64,000 nucleotides of DNA from Bacteroidota bacterium (GTDB lineage Bacteria; Bacteroidota; Bacteroidia; 2-12-FULL-35-15), in assembly GCA_025963775.1 (NCBI GenBank), contig JAOQAD010000027.1, positions 1-64,000 of the forward strand. The letters are read 5' to 3'. The position numbers and the translations under genes are program-made. Positions 9,065 to 18,112 of this stretch are shown piece after piece (position 1 is the stretch's first letter; each line of letters opens with the position of its first letter). The notes under the pieces were generated by a model. It was not told the DNA's origin and ran no database searches. It saw only the letters and a program-made list of their open reading frames with translations.

Positions 9065-10183
9065 ATGAAAACACAATTATTGTATTTCCCGGGATTGAAT
9101 GGGCTTCGCGCCATTGCAGCTATGGCCGTAGTTATTTCACATACTACCCTTTCACTGGGTGAATTCAATCTTCCGGCCATGTTCAGCCAGGGAGGTGATG
9201 TACAACCCCAGGGATTAAAGCTGGCCTCATACGGGGTAAGCATTTTCTTTGCACTCAGCGGCTTCCTTATCACTTATCTTCTCCAGGCCGAAAAAGAATT
9301 TCAGCCAATTGACATCAAAAAATTTTATCTCCGGAGGGCACTCCGTATCTGGCCCTTATATTACCTTTACATAATTCTCATAGCTGTTATGCTGTCGGCA
9401 TCAGGAGTCGGGATAATCGGAAGGCCATTTTTCTTTACTGTTTTTATGGCCGCCAACATACCTGCGCTCTTCGGACAGGGTATTTTCCTTATTGGCCATT
9501 ATTGGTCCCTGGGCGTGGAAGAGCAGTTTTATATTGTGTGGCCGTGGATTAACCAAAAAGTTACCCGTTACTTAAAACCGTTTATACTTTCAATCATCAT
9601 ACTGGTAGTAAGCACAAAGATTACCCTGCATTTTTTCTTTCCTGGTTCACAACTGGAGATGATCCTGCATATCAACCGATTTCATTGCATGATGACTGGC
9701 GCATTGGGTGCAATACTTTTTAAGGAGAAAAACAGGCTATTTCTACAACTTGTGGACAACAAGCTTAGCCAGTCGGTCTGTTGGCTCATCATGCTGATGC
9801 TGCTAATCAACAAATTTCATTTTGCCTCCGTTATCGACGACGAGCTTATTTCAATAGTTGCACTTTTCCTGATCATTGGGCAGATAAACATCAGGCACCG
9901 CATCCTGAACCTGGAACTGGGGATTTTCAATTACCTCGGGAAAATATCCTATGGCATTTATGTGATCCATCCGCTCATTATTTATTTACTTTCGAAGTTC
10001 ATCCGCAAGAATGGACTCCCGAATGCATCCAAATACATTCTCGTATATGCCAGTGTAATAGCTGGCACCATTGCTATGTCGCATTTATCCTATGTTTTCT
10101 TCGAAAAATATTTCATGAACCTTAAAAAAAAGTTCGTTGTTGTGGGCAGCTCAGCTTCCCGTTCCGGTTCAACCCCCGGATAA
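9065..10183 (+). CDS. OafA/YrhL-type membrane acyltransferase
   Basis: 372 residues of the acyltransferase 3 family, with about ten membrane spans. LNGLRAIAAMAVVISH puts the conserved His at residue 26. FFALSGFLITYLL, RRALRIWPLYY and HYWSLGVEEQFYIVWPW are the family landmarks. These proteins move acetyl groups across the inner membrane onto sugars of O-antigen, capsule or lipids. There is no SGNH domain, so transfer would rest on this domain alone or on a partner. It ends the left glycan block. Base composition is slightly more AT-rich than galE. Confidence 0.88.
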   Translation: MKTQLLYFPGLNGLRAIAAMAVVISHTTLSLGEFNLPAMFSQGGDVQPQGLKLASYGVSIFFALSGFLITYLLQAEKEFQPIDIKKFYLRRALRIWPLYYLYIILIAVMLSASGVGIIGRPFFFTVFMAANIPALFGQGIFLIGHYWSLGVEEQFYIVWPWINQKVTRYLKPFILSIIILVVSTKITLHFFFPGSQLEMILHINRFHCMMTGALGAILFKEKNRLFLQLVDNKLSQSVCWLIMLMLLINKFHFASVIDDELISIVALFLIIGQINIRHRILNLELGIFNYLGKISYGIYVIHPLIIYLLSKFIRKNGLPNASKYILVYASVIAGTIAMSHLSYVFFEKYFMNLKKKFVVVGSSASRSGSTPG

Positions 10184-10291
10184 AAATTCCCGGTTAGATT
10201 ATCCCCTTAAGAGCTATCCTTAAAATGCCCGCTTTCCCCTTTCATCAAACAGCTTAAATTGTTAACTTTACACCGGTAAAACCGAACTTTT

Positions 10292-12508
10292 ATGCAAAAA
10301 CAGGTATCAATTGATGTAGAGGCTGAAAAGAAAGAAATACTCAAGCGCTATCGGGCACTCCTTCATGCATGCAAGCGCACACTTGAAAAGGGCGACAAAT
10401 TACTCATCCGTAAAGCTTTTGACATTGCACTGGAAGCGCATAAGGACATGCGCAGAAAATCAGGCGAGCCGTATATTTACCACCCGATCGCCGTTGCGCA
10501 CATCTGCGCCGAAGAGATCGGGCTGGGTACCACTTCCGTTGTCTGCGCCCTTCTTCACGATGTGGTGGAAGACACCGACCTCACGCTCGATGATATCCGC
10601 GGGCTGTTCGGGGAAAAAGAAGCAAAGATCATCGACGGGCTTACAAAGATCTCCGGCGTGTTCGACCAGAGCTCTTCCCTGCAGGCAGAGAATTTCCGCA
10701 AGATGCTGCTTACCCTTTCGGAAGATGTGCGTGTGATCCTCATCAAGCTGGCCGACCGGCTGCACAACATGCGCACACTGGAAAGCATGAAGCGTGACAA
10801 GCAGTTAAAGATCGCCTCTGAAACATTATACCTCTACGCACCGCTGGCACATCGCCTCGGGCTGAATGCCATCAAGACCGAGCTGGAAGACCTTGGCTTA
10901 AAATATACCGAGCCGGATGTGTATGAAGATATCCAGATTCGCCTGAAAGAAGGGGAAGCCGAACGGAAAAGGTTCATCACCAAGTTCATGGTGCCGATCA
11001 AGGAGATCCTGGATGAAGTTGGATTGAAAGCGAAGATCATCGGCCGCCCGAAATCCATCTTCTCGATCAACAATAAAATAAAGACGAAGGGTGTTCCCTT
11101 TGAAGAGATCTACGATCTGTTCGCCATCCGCATCATCATCGATTCGCCTCCCGAAAATGAAAAATCGGATTGCTGGCGTGTGTACTCCATCGTTACCGAT
11201 TTTTATCACCCAAGCCCGGAAAGGCTTCGCGACTGGATCTCCACGCCGAAGGCAAACGGCTATGAAAGCCTGCACACTACGGTGATGGGCCCTGACGGGA
11301 AGTGGGTGGAAGTGCAGATCCGCACAGTGCGTATGGATGAGCTTGCCGAAAAAGGATATGCAGCGCACTGGAAATACAAGGACAGTGCGAACGAAAGCCA
11401 GCTCGATGAGTGGATCCGAAAGATCCGCGAGATCCTTGAAAATCCGCAGGACAATGCCCTTGAGTTCCTCGATGATTTCAAGCTGAATTTATTTGCCGAA
11501 GAGATCTTCGCCTTCACTCCGAAAGGAGAAATGAAAACACTTCCCATCAATGCAACGGCACTCGATTTTGCATTCGACATTCATACGAAGATCGGGGAAA
11601 AATGCATCGGTGCAAAAGTGAACCACAAGCTGGTTCCATTAAGCTACAAGCTGAAAAGCGGCGACCAGGTGGAAGTGCTCACCTCCAGCAAGCAAACGCC
11701 GAAAGAAGACTGGCTCAATTACGTGGTGACCGCAAGGGCAAAAGCAAAGATCAAGAATGCGCTCAAGGAAGAACGGCGCAGGGTTGCAGAAGAAGGCCGC
11801 GAAATGCTCGAGCGCAAATTCAACCACCTCAAGATCGATTTTACAGTGCCGAACATTAACAGCCTTGCTAATTATTTCAAGCTGCCGAGCAGCCAGGAAT
11901 TATTTTACCGCGTGGCTGTCGGAAATATCAACATCAAGCATTTAAAGGATTTCAGGCAGGAACAGGGCACCATTGTCCACAAAACCGGCAGCATCAAAAA
12001 AGCTGAGGCAGCGCCTTCACTGGAACAGATGGTGGCGAATGCACGCGGAAAATCCGACATGCTCGTGATCGGCGAGAACCTTAATAAGATCGATTACAAG
12101 CTTTCCCCATGCTGCTCGCCTATCCCGGGCGATGACGTATTCGGCTTTGTGACCATCAATGAAGGCATCAAGATCCACCGTGTGAACTGCCCGAATGCCG
12201 TGCAGCTTTTATCCAACTACGCATACCGTGTGGTGAAGGCCAAATGGACCAGCCAGGAACTCATTTCTTTCCTTGCCGGCATCAAGATCACCGGGATCGA
12301 TGAGGTTGGTTTGGTAAGCAACATCACCAAGATCATTTCCAACGAATTGAACGTAAACATGCGCTCCATCAGCTTCGATACAAACGACGGAACTTTCGAC
12401 GGCAGCGTAACCGTATTCGTGCACGATACGCACCACCTTACCGAGCTCATGAAAAAGCTCAAAAAGGTGCACGGCGTGCTCACCGTTACCCGGATGGACG
12501 GCAATTAA
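10292..12508 (+). CDS. rsh: RelA/SpoT-family (p)ppGpp synthetase/hydrolase
   Basis: 738 residues in the standard order of a bifunctional long Rsh. The HD hydrolase domain (about 50-200) has ALLHDVVEDTDL with the metal-binding His-Asp pair. The synthetase domain follows (about 250-370), with KANGYESLHTTV. A TGS domain begins near 405 (IFAFTPKGEMKTLP) and a C-terminal ACT domain starts near 660. It makes and degrades the stringent-response alarmone during nutrient stress. HD residues look intact, so hydrolysis should be retained. A near-consensus -7 box, TAACTTTA at 10263, precedes it, and an intrinsic terminator lies just after the gene. Confidence 0.95.
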   Translation: MQKQVSIDVEAEKKEILKRYRALLHACKRTLEKGDKLLIRKAFDIALEAHKDMRRKSGEPYIYHPIAVAHICAEEIGLGTTSVVCALLHDVVEDTDLTLDDIRGLFGEKEAKIIDGLTKISGVFDQSSSLQAENFRKMLLTLSEDVRVILIKLADRLHNMRTLESMKRDKQLKIASETLYLYAPLAHRLGLNAIKTELEDLGLKYTEPDVYEDIQIRLKEGEAERKRFITKFMVPIKEILDEVGLKAKIIGRPKSIFSINNKIKTKGVPFEEIYDLFAIRIIIDSPPENEKSDCWRVYSIVTDFYHPSPERLRDWISTPKANGYESLHTTVMGPDGKWVEVQIRTVRMDELAEKGYAAHWKYKDSANESQLDEWIRKIREILENPQDNALEFLDDFKLNLFAEEIFAFTPKGEMKTLPINATALDFAFDIHTKIGEKCIGAKVNHKLVPLSYKLKSGDQVEVLTSSKQTPKEDWLNYVVTARAKAKIKNALKEERRRVAEEGREMLERKFNHLKIDFTVPNINSLANYFKLPSSQELFYRVAVGNINIKHLKDFRQEQGTIVHKTGSIKKAEAAPSLEQMVANARGKSDMLVIGENLNKIDYKLSPCCSPIPGDDVFGFVTINEGIKIHRVNCPNAVQLLSNYAYRVVKAKWTSQELISFLAGIKITGIDEVGLVSNITKIISNELNVNMRSISFDTNDGTFDGSVTVFVHDTHHLTELMKKLKKVHGVLTVTRMDGN

Positions 12509-12531
12509 TTCCGGGTAAACCGTTTTCCGGA

Positions 12532-12579
12532 AAGAGCTCAACAATCCTGCAACAGCAGCGCTTTTGGGCTCTTTTTTTT
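12532..12579 (+). terminator. Intrinsic terminator after rsh
   Basis: AAGAGCTCA (12532-12540) pairs with TGGGCTCTT (12565-12573) as a 9-bp stem containing one G-U pair, with a 24-base loop, followed by a run of eight T. Confidence 0.75.
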
Positions 12580-12607
12580 GTTAATATCTTATCCTTCCCG
12601 TACCGAA

Positions 12608-12615
12608 TAATTTTG
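12608..12615 (+). promoter_or_regulatory. Putative -7 box upstream of fur
   Basis: TAATTTTG fits the Bacteroidota TAnnTTTG consensus and lies 29 bases before the fur start. No convincing TTG -33 element is seen at 17-23 bases upstream. Confidence 0.35.
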
Positions 12616-12643
12616 TATTTTTATATCCTAAATCGTTGGGAAC

Positions 12644-13123
12644 ATGGCAGCTGTTGATACAAAGGAAACAGTTAAACAATTATTTTCGGAATACCTCACT
12701 ACGAACGGGCACAGGAAAACGCCCGAGCGCTTTGCTATTTTAAATGAGATCTATTCACATGGAGGCCACTTTGATATTGAATCACTGTACATCCACATGA
12801 AGAACAAGAAATACCGCGTGAGCCGTGCCACACTATACAATACAATTGAATTGCTCCTGAATTCGAACCTCGTTACCAAGCACCAGTTCGGAAAGAACCT
12901 CGCGCAGTTCGAGAAATCGTACGAATACAAGCAGCACGACCACCTCATTTGCCAGGATTGCGAGAAGGTCTTTGAATTCTGCGATCCGCGCATTCAGCAG
13001 ATCCAGAAAATGGCAGGCGACATCCTGGATTTCAACATCTCGCATCATTCGCTGAACCTGTATGGCAAATGTAACAAGCTGGCTTCAAATGGAGTTTGCG
13101 AGCACAGGAAACTGAAAAAATAA
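12644..13123 (+). CDS. fur: Fur-family transcriptional regulator
   Basis: 159 residues. The N-terminal winged helix contains [15 protein letters not shown] and [15 protein letters not shown], where the latter is the recognition helix. [15 protein letters not shown] carries the His/Cys metal-binding cluster of Fur-type proteins, and later Cys residues (GKCNK, GVCEH) differ from the classic CxxC spacing. It is a metal-responsive repressor; iron is the likely ligand, but zinc or peroxide sensing cannot be excluded from sequence. The STAS gene follows after 12 bases in the same direction. Confidence 0.88.
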   Translation: MAAVDTKETVKQLFSEYLTTNGHRKTPERFAILNEIYSHGGHFDIESLYIHMKNKKYRVSRATLYNTIELLLNSNLVTKHQFGKNLAQFEKSYEYKQHDHLICQDCEKVFEFCDPRIQQIQKMAGDILDFNISHHSLNLYGKCNKLASNGVCEHRKLKK

Positions 13124-13135
13124 ACAGAAGAACAT

Positions 13136-13483
13136 ATGATCTTTGATTACAAATCCAAACCCGAGAACGGCCTCAATGTTTATCACCTCATGGGTGAACT
13201 GATCGACCGCGACCAGGCAGTGAAAATGCTTGCAGAGATGGATGCAGCCATTTTAAAGGGAGAGAACAAAGTGCTGCTGAACCTGCAGGACCTGAAATAC
13301 ATCAACAGCAGCGGCCTGAATGTTTTCATCAACATCCTCACAAGGGCAAGAAAAGCCGGCGGGGATGTGGCCATCTGCTGCGTGAATAAAAAGATCACCG
13401 AGCTGCTGGTGATCACCAAGCTGAACAGCGTTTTTAATGTAAGCGATTCGGCAGAGAAAGCGATTGCAGTGCTGAATAAATAA
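13136..13483 (+). CDS. STAS-domain protein (anti-sigma factor antagonist type)
   Basis: 115 residues forming a single STAS domain. LLNLQDLKYINSSGLNVF contains the conserved Asn-Ser-Ser-Gly, where one Ser is the usual phosphorylation site in SpoIIAA/RsbV-like switches. Bacteroidota generally lack SigB/SigF, so the binding partner is unknown. A SpoIIE-type phosphatase encoded at 41563-42975 could dephosphorylate such a protein, but that link is inference. It is co-directional with fur and probably co-transcribed. Confidence 0.85.
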   Translation: MIFDYKSKPENGLNVYHLMGELIDRDQAVKMLAEMDAAILKGENKVLLNLQDLKYINSSGLNVFINILTRARKAGGDVAICCVNKKITELLVITKLNSVFNVSDSAEKAIAVLNK

Positions 13484-13524
13484 GTAGGTTGGAGTTGGGA
13501 GGTTGGAGTTTGTAGACGGTTTTA

Positions 13525-13690
13525 GCGTCAGTTCGAGTAGCGAGGTACGAGCATATCGAGAACAAGCTTACCCGCTTTATCGATACTCTCCCTTCGGTCG
13601 AACTCGAAATGACAAAACACACCGGGTTCATAATAGAATTAGTAGTTTGGAATAAGATCCCTCGGACAAGCTCGGGATGACAAATACACC
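13525..13690. repeat. Two dispersed repeat copies between the STAS gene and purA
   Basis: 13525-13620 is a copy of the 'cgaactcgaaatgac' repeat, with the phrases TCGATACTCTCCCTTCGG and GAACTCGAAATGACA. 13650-13687 is a copy of the repeat reading AAGATCCCTCGG then CTCGGGATGACAAA. The rest, up to purA, is AT-rich filler made of repeated 'taattagtaaattcgtaa' type phrases. No gene is present. Confidence 0.65.
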
Positions 13691-13742
13691 GATTGGTAAT
13701 TAGTAAATTCGTAAATTAGTAACAATTCGTAATTAGTAGTAA

Positions 13743-15023
13743 ATGAAGGTAGATGTATTACTGGGTCTTCAGTGGGGAGACGAAGGAAAAGGAAAAATCG
13801 TAGATGTATTAACGCCAAAATATGACATCATCGGGCGATTCCAGGGTGGCCCGAACGCAGGACATACCCTTGAGTTCAACGGGATCAAGCATGTATTGAG
13901 GACCATTCCTTCCGGGATCTTCCATGAAAAATCATTGAACATAATCGGCAACGGCGTGGTGATCGACCCGGTGGTGCTGATCGCTGAGATCGATGCGCTG
14001 ATCAAAATGGGAGTTGATGTAAAATCAAAGCTCCTCTTTGCACAGAAGGCTCACCTCATCCTACCGACACACCGCCTGCTGGATGCAGCTTCGGAAGCAT
14101 CAAAAGGAAAAGAAAAGATCGGATCCACGCTGAAAGGCATCGGGCCGACCTACATGGACAAGACCGGCCGCAACGGGATCCGCATGGGCGATATCATGCT
14201 GCCGAACTTCAGGGAAAAATACGATGCGCTGGTGGAAAAGCACAAGCAGATCCTCAGCCATCACAATTTCGAATACAATCTTTCAGATATGGAACCGGAA
14301 TGGTTCAAAGCCATTGAAACGCTCAAATCCTTTCAGCAGATCGAAAGCGAGCATTACATCAACAATGCGCTGAAGGAGAATAAGGCCATTCTTGCCGAAG
14401 GTGCACAGGGCTCTTTGCTGGACATTGATTTCGGCTCCTATCCTTTCGTAACATCTTCCAATACCATTTGCGCAGGCGCCTGCACAGGGCTTGGCATTGC
14501 GCCGAACCGCATCGGCAACGTATATGGAATTTTCAAAGCCTACTGCACACGCGTAGGCAGCGGCCCTTTCCCGACCGAACTGCATGATGAGGTTGGCGAC
14601 CAGATCCGTAACAACGGCCGCGAGTTCGGCTCCGTTACCGGCCGCCCGAGGCGCACCGGCTGGCTCGACATCCCCGCATTGAAATATGCAGTGATGATCA
14701 ACGGTGTTACCGAATTGCTGATGATGAAAGCCGATATCCTCAGCGGCTTCGAAAAGATCAAAGTCTGCACAGCCTACACTTACCAGGGAAAACAGATCGA
14801 TTACCTTCCCTACGATTATTCACCGGAATTGCTTTCTCCCGTTTACACGGAACTGAAAGGATGGAACCAGGACCTTACAGGTTTGCATGACCCTAACGAA
14901 ATGCCGGAAGCCCTGAACGAGTACATTGCATTTATTGAGCGTCAAACCGGTGTGCCAATCACAGTGGTGTCTGTAGGCCCTGACCGTACCCAAACACTTA
15001 TCCGCAAGAAAGAACTGGTATAA
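13743..15023 (+). CDS. purA: Adenylosuccinate synthase
   Basis: 426 residues, the usual length. LLGLQWGDEGKGKIVD near residue 5 is the P-loop with catalytic Asp. NAGHTLEF, GIGPTYMDK, GAQGSLLDIDFGSYPFVTSS and GRPRRTGWLD are PurA signatures in order. It joins IMP and aspartate using GTP in the first committed step of AMP synthesis. It appears to lead an operon with the OstA-like and DUF6438 genes, although a 12-bp hairpin lies in the gap just after its stop. Confidence 0.97.
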   Translation: MKVDVLLGLQWGDEGKGKIVDVLTPKYDIIGRFQGGPNAGHTLEFNGIKHVLRTIPSGIFHEKSLNIIGNGVVIDPVVLIAEIDALIKMGVDVKSKLLFAQKAHLILPTHRLLDAASEASKGKEKIGSTLKGIGPTYMDKTGRNGIRMGDIMLPNFREKYDALVEKHKQILSHHNFEYNLSDMEPEWFKAIETLKSFQQIESEHYINNALKENKAILAEGAQGSLLDIDFGSYPFVTSSNTICAGACTGLGIAPNRIGNVYGIFKAYCTRVGSGPFPTELHDEVGDQIRNNGREFGSVTGRPRRTGWLDIPALKYAVMINGVTELLMMKADILSGFEKIKVCTAYTYQGKQIDYLPYDYSPELLSPVYTELKGWNQDLTGLHDPNEMPEALNEYIAFIERQTGVPITVVSVGPDRTQTLIRKKELV

Positions 15024-15040
15024 AATTTGAACTTCAACAG

Positions 15041-15074
15041 CATCATTCCTTTTCCGCAAGGTAAAGGAATGATG
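15041..15074 (+). promoter_or_regulatory. Hairpin overlapping the start of the OstA-like gene
   Basis: CATCATTCCTTT (15041-15052) pairs perfectly with AAAGGAATGATG (15063-15074) around a 10-base loop. The 3' arm contains the presumed ribosome-binding bases and the tandem ATG starts at 15069/15072. There is no U-run after it, so a terminator is unlikely. Control of translation or mRNA processing between purA and the downstream gene is the plausible role. Confidence 0.55.
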
Positions 15075-16763
15075 ATTAAACCTAATTCCAGACGGATGTT
15101 CAGAAGCGCAAAATACTCCAGGTACATTTTTCAGCTCAGCTTTTGTGTTTTCCTGTTTTCTTCCCTTAGTACCTTCGCGCAAAGCACCGCTAAAGTTGGC
15201 GGCAAAAAGATCGAGATCCTTAATGCAGGCGCCTTACGCTTTTCCGACAGCATCGGCAATGGTGCAAAGCGGCTCATCGGCGATGTACGCTTAAAGCACG
15301 AAACTGTGCTGATGTTCTGCGACAGCGCCTACCTCTATTCTGATAATTCGCTGGATGCATTCGGCCACGTGCATATCCGGCAGAATGATACCATCAACCT
15401 GTATGGCGACCTGCTGAAGTACAACGGGAACACAAAAAAAGCGATCCTCACAAAAAATGTGATCGTGAACAAAACCGATATGACGCTCACTACACAGGAG
15501 CTGAATTACGATGTGACCACCAGCGTCGGCTTTTACGTAACGCCCGCGAAGATCGTGAACAAGGAGAATGTGCTCACCAGCGACCAGGGTTATTTCTTCG
15601 CGAAAACAAACGACCTTACCTTCAAGAAAAATGTGGTGCTCACCAACCCGCAGTTTGTGATCAACTGCGATACAATGCGTTACAACACCACTTCCAAGAT
15701 CACTTACTTCACCGGCCCGACAACCATTAAAAGCAAGGAAAATCTCATCTACTGCGAAGACGGATGGTACGATACCTTTAACGATGTTTCCCGCTTCAGC
15801 AAAAATTCATACATCCTTACAAAGGATCAGAAAATGCTGGGCGACAGCCTCTATTACGACCGCAAGAAGGGGCTTGGCAAGGCGAAAAAAAATGTGCAGA
15901 TCATTGATACCGCTCAAAAGGCCACCATCACCGGCGATCTCGCGCTTTATTACGAGTTCAGCGACCTCTCGGTCATGACCGGGCACGCGCTGCTCACACA
16001 GATCTATGATACCGACAGCCTGAAAAAAGACACACTCTACATCCATGCCGATACGCTGAAAGCATGGGGTGAACTGGCTGCAAGGGCTGCTGCTTCCGGC
16101 GGGAGGATCAAATACATGAAGAGCAGGAACAAGGATCCGAAAGACCCGAAAGCTCTTATAGATCCGAAGAACCCGAATGATACAACAGAGTTTGACAACG
16201 ACCAGCGCTTGTTCGCTTATCACAAAGTAAAATTCTTTAAGAACGATATGCAGGGCAAATGCGATTCACTTATCTACAGCACTTACGATTCCACCATGAA
16301 GATGTATGGAGATCCCGTGCTGTGGTCGGATGCGAACCAGCTGACCTCAGACAGCATCCGTGTAAGCACCGGGAAGAAATCCATCAAGGCGCTGGAGCTG
16401 TTCGGCACCGGATTTATTGTTTCGCAGGAGGATAGCCTTCGTTACAACCAGATCCGCGGTAAATACATGAAGGGCTTTTTTAACGACAACAAATTGTACC
16501 GCGTGGATGTGGAAGGCAACGGGCAAACCATTTATTTCGCAAAGGACAAGCAGGAAGTAAAAGCGGTGAACCGCGCTGATTGCAGCGACCTGCGCATCCT
16601 GCTGAAGGATAACCAGATCGACAAGATCACTTTCCTGACAAAGCCTGAAGCAACTTTATACCCGCTTGACAAGATCGATGTAAAAGAACTGAAGCTGAAA
16701 GATTTCAGCTGGCGCATAAAAGAAAGGCCATTGACCTTCAAAGATATTTTCACCTGGCAATAA
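15069..16763 (+). CDS. OstA-like (LptA/LptD N-domain) LPS-transport protein
   Basis: 564 residues from the ATG at 15069. An upstream in-frame TTG at 15027 would add an unlikely tail, and an ATG at 15096 (MFRSAKYSRY) would also leave a signal peptide. The hydrophobic segment ends STFAQS, a good signal peptidase I site. The rest is a run of OstA beta-jellyroll repeats (DVRLKHETVLMFCDSAYL; NTIN/GDLLKYNGN; QMLGDSLYYD), which in LptA/LptC/LptD form the groove carrying LPS across the periplasm. Bacteroidota commonly encode such a long OstA-like protein separate from LptD; LptD itself lies at 22835. It follows purA with no other gene between and precedes the DUF6438 gene by 12 bases. Confidence 0.82.
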   Translation: MMIKPNSRRMFRSAKYSRYIFQLSFCVFLFSSLSTFAQSTAKVGGKKIEILNAGALRFSDSIGNGAKRLIGDVRLKHETVLMFCDSAYLYSDNSLDAFGHVHIRQNDTINLYGDLLKYNGNTKKAILTKNVIVNKTDMTLTTQELNYDVTTSVGFYVTPAKIVNKENVLTSDQGYFFAKTNDLTFKKNVVLTNPQFVINCDTMRYNTTSKITYFTGPTTIKSKENLIYCEDGWYDTFNDVSRFSKNSYILTKDQKMLGDSLYYDRKKGLGKAKKNVQIIDTAQKATITGDLALYYEFSDLSVMTGHALLTQIYDTDSLKKDTLYIHADTLKAWGELAARAAASGGRIKYMKSRNKDPKDPKALIDPKNPNDTTEFDNDQRLFAYHKVKFFKNDMQGKCDSLIYSTYDSTMKMYGDPVLWSDANQLTSDSIRVSTGKKSIKALELFGTGFIVSQEDSLRYNQIRGKYMKGFFNDNKLYRVDVEGNGQTIYFAKDKQEVKAVNRADCSDLRILLKDNQIDKITFLTKPEATLYPLDKIDVKELKLKDFSWRIKERPLTFKDIFTWQ

Positions 16764-16775
16764 AACCCTGATCCT

Positions 16776-17264
16776 ATGAAATTCATTTTGTATTCCACAT
16801 TTGTGCTGCTGCTTGCACCCTGTAATGCATCAAAAAAAACAGCTGCCGCCGGCACTCCAGCAAAGGCAGACAAAACAAAAACGATCGTGATCACCTATGA
16901 AAAAACGGTCTGCTTCGGCAAATGTCCTGCCTTTACCATGAGCATCAGCGGGGAAACAAAGAAAGCCCTGTACAAAGGCGATTCGAATGTGGAGAAGCTG
17001 GGAAATTATGAAAAGAGCATTTCGGAAAATGAGCTGACAAAGCTCGCAGATGCTTTTGAAAAATATAAATTCTTCGATATGAAGGATGAGTATACCAGCA
17101 TGATCACCGATGTGCCGAGTAAGTACATCACCTATACCATCGATGGCAAATCGAAAAAGATCAAGGACCGTTACAATGCGCCTGCCGAATTAAAGGAGAT
17201 TGAAAAATTGCTGGATGCCATTGCTGACAGTGGCGGCTGGGAGAAAGCGAAAGATCCGGAATGA
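16776..17264 (+). CDS. DUF6438-type exported protein
   Basis: 162 residues. An N-terminal hydrophobic segment (MKFILYSTFVLLLAP) ends at a Cys that is not a canonical lipobox because Pro precedes it. The body has VCFGKCPAFTMSISG, matching the CxGxCPxY/F motif typical of DUF6438 proteins, then short beta-rich stretches and a C-terminal helix. The family has no known function. Probably periplasmic or lipid-anchored and co-transcribed with the OstA-like gene. Confidence 0.72.
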   Translation: MKFILYSTFVLLLAPCNASKKTAAAGTPAKADKTKTIVITYEKTVCFGKCPAFTMSISGETKKALYKGDSNVEKLGNYEKSISENELTKLADAFEKYKFFDMKDEYTSMITDVPSKYITYTIDGKSKKIKDRYNAPAELKEIEKLLDAIADSGGWEKAKDPE

Positions 17265-17316
17265 TCAAAGCAAGATTTTAAAATCCGTAGTATCACATTA
17301 TGCATCCTGAGTGATT

Positions 17317-17415
17317 GTCATACCGTGCCGCGACACGGTATCTCTCTATAATCATAAGGTGAAGGGAATCTCGCGGGAGTGAACATTCCGTAGAGATGCC
17401 GTGTAAGAGCATGAC
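17317..17415 (+). repeat. MITE-like palindromic element, copy 1
   Basis: 99 bp bounded by GTCATACCGTGC...CACGGTATCT and AGATGCCGTG...GCATGAC, which are inverted versions of one terminal palindrome. The spacer includes CTATAATCATAAGGTGAAGG. The same ends and spacer recur at 25.4-26.4 kb and, inverted, at 50036-50164. Confidence 0.75.
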
Positions 17416-17436
17416 ATCATCATTTTAGTAATAACT

Positions 17437-17922
17437 TTACTTCAGCACCCTGCTCTGCCAGCTTTGTTTCAACGGAATTTCCCATTCCTTTTCAAATGCG
17501 GCTTTACTGCTCACCATGTTATTGAATACGATCGTATTTTCATCCACGCTTTTCTGCTCAGCAAGCTTTTCAAATTCATTGAGGGAACAGGCAAGGATCT
17601 CATTTCCGTTCTTGTAAGCCACCTGCATGCGGTCAAAAAAGTCCAGGTTGAATTTCTGTTCCAGGTTCTTTATAAAGTGCACCGATTTATCGATGCTGCA
17701 TCCGCTGGCAAGCGCCTGCTTCTCATCCACTGCGATCACCACAAAGCGGCCGTATAAAATTTCAAAGGATGCTCTCAGGGCAGCGCCATGCGCACTCCAG
17801 CCGGAAATGAATTGCTCGCCTTCTTCCTGTATTGCTTTCAGCTCCGCGTCCGATAAAGGCTTGTTGCTTTGGTACACCCATAAGCGGGCATCGGGGGGCA
17901 TTTGTTGTATAGTTGAGTTCAT
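17437..17922 (-). CDS. Conserved Bacteroidota protein often mislabelled 'ABC transporter ATPase'
   Basis: 161 residues with no Walker A, Walker B or ABC signature, so the common database label is not supported. Recognisable features are ARLWVYQSNKPLSD near the start, FISGWSAHGAALRASFEILYGRFVVIAVDE in the middle, GCSIDKSVHFIKNLE and a closing IPLKQSWQSRVLK. It is compact and cytoplasmic with no signal. It lies downstream of the two Fe-S protein genes on the same strand, an order I recall as common in the phylum. Function unknown. Confidence 0.75.
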   Translation of the reverse strand: MNSTIQQMPPDARLWVYQSNKPLSDAELKAIQEEGEQFISGWSAHGAALRASFEILYGRFVVIAVDEKQALASGCSIDKSVHFIKNLEQKFNLDFFDRMQVAYKNGNEILACSLNEFEKLAEQKSVDENTIVFNNMVSSKAAFEKEWEIPLKQSWQSRVLK

Positions 17923-17939
17923 TTTTGTTAATCTAAATG

Positions 17940-18112
17940 TGGGATGGATGTTATGTTAAAGTTTAGACTCCAGCGCAGCGTCTTCTTCAGGAAGCCGCAT
18001 AACCCGATGCAAGATCCCTCCGCTACGGTCGGGATGACACCCTGCTAACATTCAACAGCATATCTACATTATCAGATTCGTAAATTCGTAATAATTCGCG
18101 ATCCGTACAATA
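17940..18112. repeat. Short intergenic repeats
   Basis: 18010-18040 is a copy of the AAGATCCCTCCG...GTCGGGATGACA repeat also seen at 13650, 40360, 40497, 50208 and, inverted, 53866. The remainder repeats 'cgtaaattcgtaataattcg' phrases. No gene is visible. Confidence 0.55.

Noticed and set aside
15027-15068. TTG start for the OstA-like protein
   Set aside because: It would translate the hairpin arm and place a polar 24-residue tail before the signal peptide; ATG at 15069 or 15096 is more likely.
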